From positions 1 through 7,814 of the forward strand of contig DPVV01000191.1 in assembly GCA_003526525.1 (NCBI GenBank): a DNA stretch of 7,814 nt, written 5' to 3'. Shown piece by piece: positions 5,926-7,814 of the stretch (positions within the stretch are counted from its first letter, which is position 1; every line of letters starts with the position of its first letter). The notes beneath the pieces are model-generated. The model was not told where the DNA came from, ran no database searches, and saw only the letters and a program-made list of their open reading frames with translations. This stretch comes from Lachnoclostridium phytofermentans. Lineage in GTDB: Bacteria > Bacillota > Clostridia > Lachnospirales > Lachnospiraceae. The position numbers and the translations under genes are program-made.

Positions 5926-5960
5926 CAAAAATGCACCCTACCAATAAAAGAAGGATGCAT
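5926..5960 (-). terminator. Rho-independent terminator of the recombinase gene
   Basis: On the minus strand ATGCATCCT (5952-5960) pairs with AGGGTGCAT (5931-5939) in a 9-bp stem with one G-U pair and a 12-base loop. TTTTT follows directly. It lies 19 bases after the recombinase stop codon and just ahead of the toxin promoter, so it insulates the two units. Confidence 0.8.
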
Positions 5961-5979
5961 CTTCTGCTTTTTATTTACT

Positions 5980-7548
5980 TTATATCTTTACATCAATCTC
6001 CATCCCAGATTTAAAGGCAACAGTGACTTTCTCATCATGTACTGTAATCTTTTCTATCAGCTTACGAACTATCTGCTCGTCATACTCCTGTATAATACCT
6101 TTCTGCTCTTTTAGAAATTTTGTCATTTCAGCCATTCTTTGTTTTTGACTTGCGAACCCAGCATTCTTAGCTAGTGCAGCCTCCTTTTCATCTCGAAGTC
6201 GATAAATCTCATTGACAAGAATGGAATAATCTTGGTTGTTGTTTGCCAGCTTAACCAGTTCCTTTTGCAGCTGTTCCAATTTCCGTTCAATTAGTTCTGC
6301 CTCACTGCCATCGACCTGGTTCATGACTACTGCAATATTTCGATTTAGAATATCCATGAACTGTGTCTTGGATTCAAAAACGGAATTGACTGCCTGCACC
6401 ACAGCTTTCTGCAAATCTTCTTCCCGTATGGTTCTTGCCGAACAATCAACTGCTGTTTTGTCAAGCCTGCTTGCACACCGCCACACGATGGATTTGCAGC
6501 CGTGGTTATTCCAATGGATTCTTCTAAAAATATCCCCGCAGTGTTCGCAGAAAACAATGGTTGATAAAGCATATTTGCTGCTGTAAATACGTTTCTTGCC
6601 ACTTTCACCGCTTTTGATGTTACTCCTGCGTTCCATCTCTTCCTGAACCTGCATATATAAATCCCGTGGTATGATAGCATCATGATTATTTTCCACATAA
6701 TACTGGGGAACAATACCATCGTTCTTAACTCTCTTTTTGCTAAGGAAGTCTACTGTGTAAGTTTTTTGTAAAAGAGCATCACCAATATATTTTTCATTCT
6801 GAAGTATTTTTTTGATGGTTTCTGGTCTCCACTTTTCTTTTCCCGCAGAGGTCAGAATACTATCTGCCATCAATCCTCTTGCTATCTCTATAAGACTCGC
6901 TCCTTCCAAATACTCACGGTAAATTCTTTTTACAACTTCCGCACCATTTGGCTCAATAACTAAATGACCTTCTTCGTCTTTTGTATAGCCTAGAAAACGG
7001 TTGTGGTTAATCTGGACAATTCCTTGCTGATAACGGTACTGCAATCCAAGTTTGACATTCTGGCTCAATGACTGGCTTTCCTGTTGAGCAAGTGATGCCA
7101 TGATGGTAAGCAGCACTTCGCCCTTGGCATCCATTGTATTGATAGATTCCTTCTCAAAATATACTGGGATATTTTTTTCTTTCAGCTGACGGATATATTT
7201 TAAGCAATCCAGTGTATTTCGTGCAAATCGGCTGATGGACTTGGTCACTATCATATCGATATTTCCAGCCATGCACTCATCAATCATGCGATTAAATTCT
7301 TCACGCTTCTTTGTATTGGTTCCGCTGATTCCGTCATCAGCAAATATCCCAGCAAATTCCCACTCAGGGTTCTTTATTATAAAATCTGTGTAATGATCTA
7401 CCTGTGCCTCGTAACTGGTAGCCTGCTCATCGCTGTCAGTAGAAACACGACAGTAGGCGGCTACTCTTAATTTTGGTATCTGTATTTCAGATGCAGTATT
7501 TCCAATCCTTGCTTTGGCTGGAATCACTGTTATGTTCCTTGCTCCCAT
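5980..7548 (-). CDS. Large serine recombinase (522 aa), integrase of a mobile element
   Basis: This protein catalyses site-specific integration and excision through a serine-DNA intermediate. The resolvase-like catalytic domain spans about 27-165: YCRVSTD contains the catalytic Ser36 with Arg34, followed by [11 protein letters not shown], then [10 protein letters not shown] with Arg107 and Arg110, and the long helix ending [10 protein letters not shown]. The 'Recombinase' DNA-binding domain covers about 180-300 ([22 protein letters not shown]). A zinc ribbon uses Cys334, Cys337, Cys358 and Cys369. A coiled coil at about 415-490 ends in the usual [18 protein letters not shown] segment. All parts are intact and the length is usual for transposon- and ICE-type large serine recombinases. 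The ATG at 7548 is chosen because the upstream ATG (7557-7559) stops at once; the SD is weak (AGAGAG). A 31-codon ORF ends 21 bases upstream, suggesting a shared transcript. It may have inserted this element, but the attachment sites cannot be confirmed here. Confidence 0.95.
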   Translation of the reverse strand: MGARNITVIPAKARIGNTASEIQIPKLRVAAYCRVSTDSDEQATSYEAQVDHYTDFIIKNPEWEFAGIFADDGISGTNTKKREEFNRMIDECMAGNIDMIVTKSISRFARNTLDCLKYIRQLKEKNIPVYFEKESINTMDAKGEVLLTIMASLAQQESQSLSQNVKLGLQYRYQQGIVQINHNRFLGYTKDEEGHLVIEPNGAEVVKRIYREYLEGASLIEIARGLMADSILTSAGKEKWRPETIKKILQNEKYIGDALLQKTYTVDFLSKKRVKNDGIVPQYYVENNHDAIIPRDLYMQVQEEMERRSNIKSGESGKKRIYSSKYALSTIVFCEHCGDIFRRIHWNNHGCKSIVWRCASRLDKTAVDCSARTIREEDLQKAVVQAVNSVFESKTQFMDILNRNIAVVMNQVDGSEAELIERKLEQLQKELVKLANNNQDYSILVNEIYRLRDEKEAALAKNAGFASQKQRMAEMTKFLKEQKGIIQEYDEQIVRKLIEKITVHDEKVTVAFKSGMEIDVKI

Positions 7549-7569
7549 TTTAACTCATCTCTCTTTCTA

Positions 7570-7665
7570 TCAGACTGTAAGCAAATCCTTTGGAATTGTT
7601 CGGGGATTTTTTCTCTTGTCTTTTATTTTTTTATAGAACTCCTGCTGTTCTTTGTTATATTCCAT
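7570..7665 (-). CDS. Small ORF (31 aa) leading the recombinase transcript
   Basis: The predicted peptide begins MEYNKEQQEFYKKIKDKR and ends KNPRTIPKDLLTV. It is highly charged, with no membrane segment or recognised motif. The SD AAAGGA is 10 bases before the ATG at 7665, the best-supported initiation site in this region. It ends 21 bases before the recombinase start, so the pair is probably cotranscribed and perhaps translationally coupled. The peptide could be a recombinase accessory or leader peptide, or a remnant of a larger element gene. I recognise no family. Confidence 0.5.
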   Translation of the reverse strand: MEYNKEQQEFYKKIKDKRKNPRTIPKDLLTV

Positions 7666-7666
7666 A

Positions 7667-7700
7667 ATAAAACATTCCTTTCAAAATAGTAATGTTTTAT
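7667..7700. repeat. Perfect 10-bp inverted repeat around the small-ORF ribosome site
   Basis: ATAAAACATT (7667-7676) and AATGTTTTAT (7691-7700) are exact inverted copies with a 14-base centre. On the minus strand the SD GAAAGGA lies in the centre, and one arm ends one base before the ATG of the 31-codon ORF. It could be an operator for recombinase control or an RNA hairpin that presents the ribosome site in its loop. Confidence 0.6.
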
Positions 7701-7727
7701 CTTATAAAGTTTATTTTGGAATAACAA
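7699..7727 (-). promoter_or_regulatory. Weak candidate promoter for the recombinase unit
   Basis: TTGTTA (7722-7727) and TAAGAT (7699-7704) are separated by 17 bases on the minus strand, each matching consensus at four of six positions. Transcription would begin inside the adjoining inverted repeat, which would make that repeat a DNA operator rather than an RNA hairpin. Confidence 0.3.
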
Positions 7728-7735
7728 CGGATAAG

Positions 7736-7764
7736 GTGTTTGATACCTCTAAAAGAGTGTTTGA
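7736..7764. repeat. Direct repeat GTGTTTGA, two copies 21 bp apart
   Basis: GTGTTTGA occurs at 7736-7743 and 7757-7764, a spacing of two helical turns, upstream of the candidate recombinase promoter. CTCTaaaAGAG lies between them as a small dyad. Such phased repeats are typical of regulator or recombinase binding, but the units are short and chance cannot be excluded. Beyond them to the right edge I see only AT-rich non-coding DNA. Confidence 0.35.
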
Positions 7765-7814
7765 CTAAAAATCTAAAAAAATATTGGTAAATATATGGTA
7801 ATCCAGAAATAGGC

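Noticed and set aside
6236..6719. Frames of 116 codons (plus) and 124 codons (minus, shifted) inside the recombinase
   Set aside because: The recombinase frame carries every expected domain through this region, including the zinc ribbon. These are shadow frames without SD sequences.
1..7814. tRNA, rRNA or CRISPR features
   Set aside because: I found no cloverleaf-like segment, no rRNA-like stretch, and no regularly spaced repeats in reading the window.

Overview
The window looks like low-GC Firmicutes DNA, most likely from a gut member of the Clostridia (Lachnospiraceae-like). The base composition is AT-rich, the Shine-Dalgarno (SD) sequences are strong AGGAGG-type, and the large serine recombinase and the tail of the RlmD-like rRNA methyltransferase resemble those of that group. 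This placement rests on recalled family resemblance. Every gene I can support is on the minus strand, so transcription runs from high to low coordinates. The content reads as one end of an integrated mobile element carrying accessory genes.

Right part (about 5926-7814): a 522-residue large serine recombinase, preceded by a 31-codon small ORF and by an upstream region with a 10-bp inverted repeat and a pair of 8-bp direct repeats. A rho-independent terminator ends the unit.

Middle part (about 4312-5896): a toxin-antitoxin operon with its own promoter. The first gene encodes a 136-residue MqsR-like toxin candidate. The second encodes an antitoxin with an MqsA-like zinc-binding/HTH front and a Panacea (DUF4065/SocA-like) C-terminal domain. 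Two palindromes could serve autoregulation: one upstream of the -35 box, and one (ACCT-N4-AGGT) at the toxin/antitoxin junction. A long two-part hairpin containing a 16-bp tandem repeat separates this operon from the genes downstream.

Left-middle part (about 633-4274): three genes of unknown function in one direction. They encode a 108-residue HTH protein, a roughly 531-residue protein with a duplicated HTH-like module and a coiled coil, and a roughly 512-residue protein built of several blocks conserved among uncharacterised Firmicutes proteins. Tight packing of the first two and the shared direction suggest one accessory module. It is the best candidate for an undescribed system, but nothing in the sequence proves its role.

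Left end (1-632): a headless 3' fragment of rlmD with its own terminator, then the SD of a gene beyond the left edge. RlmD homology begins abruptly at the SHVETVV motif. This suggests the chromosomal junction of an element inserted into the 3' part of rlmD. The 191-base gap next to it should contain the element end.
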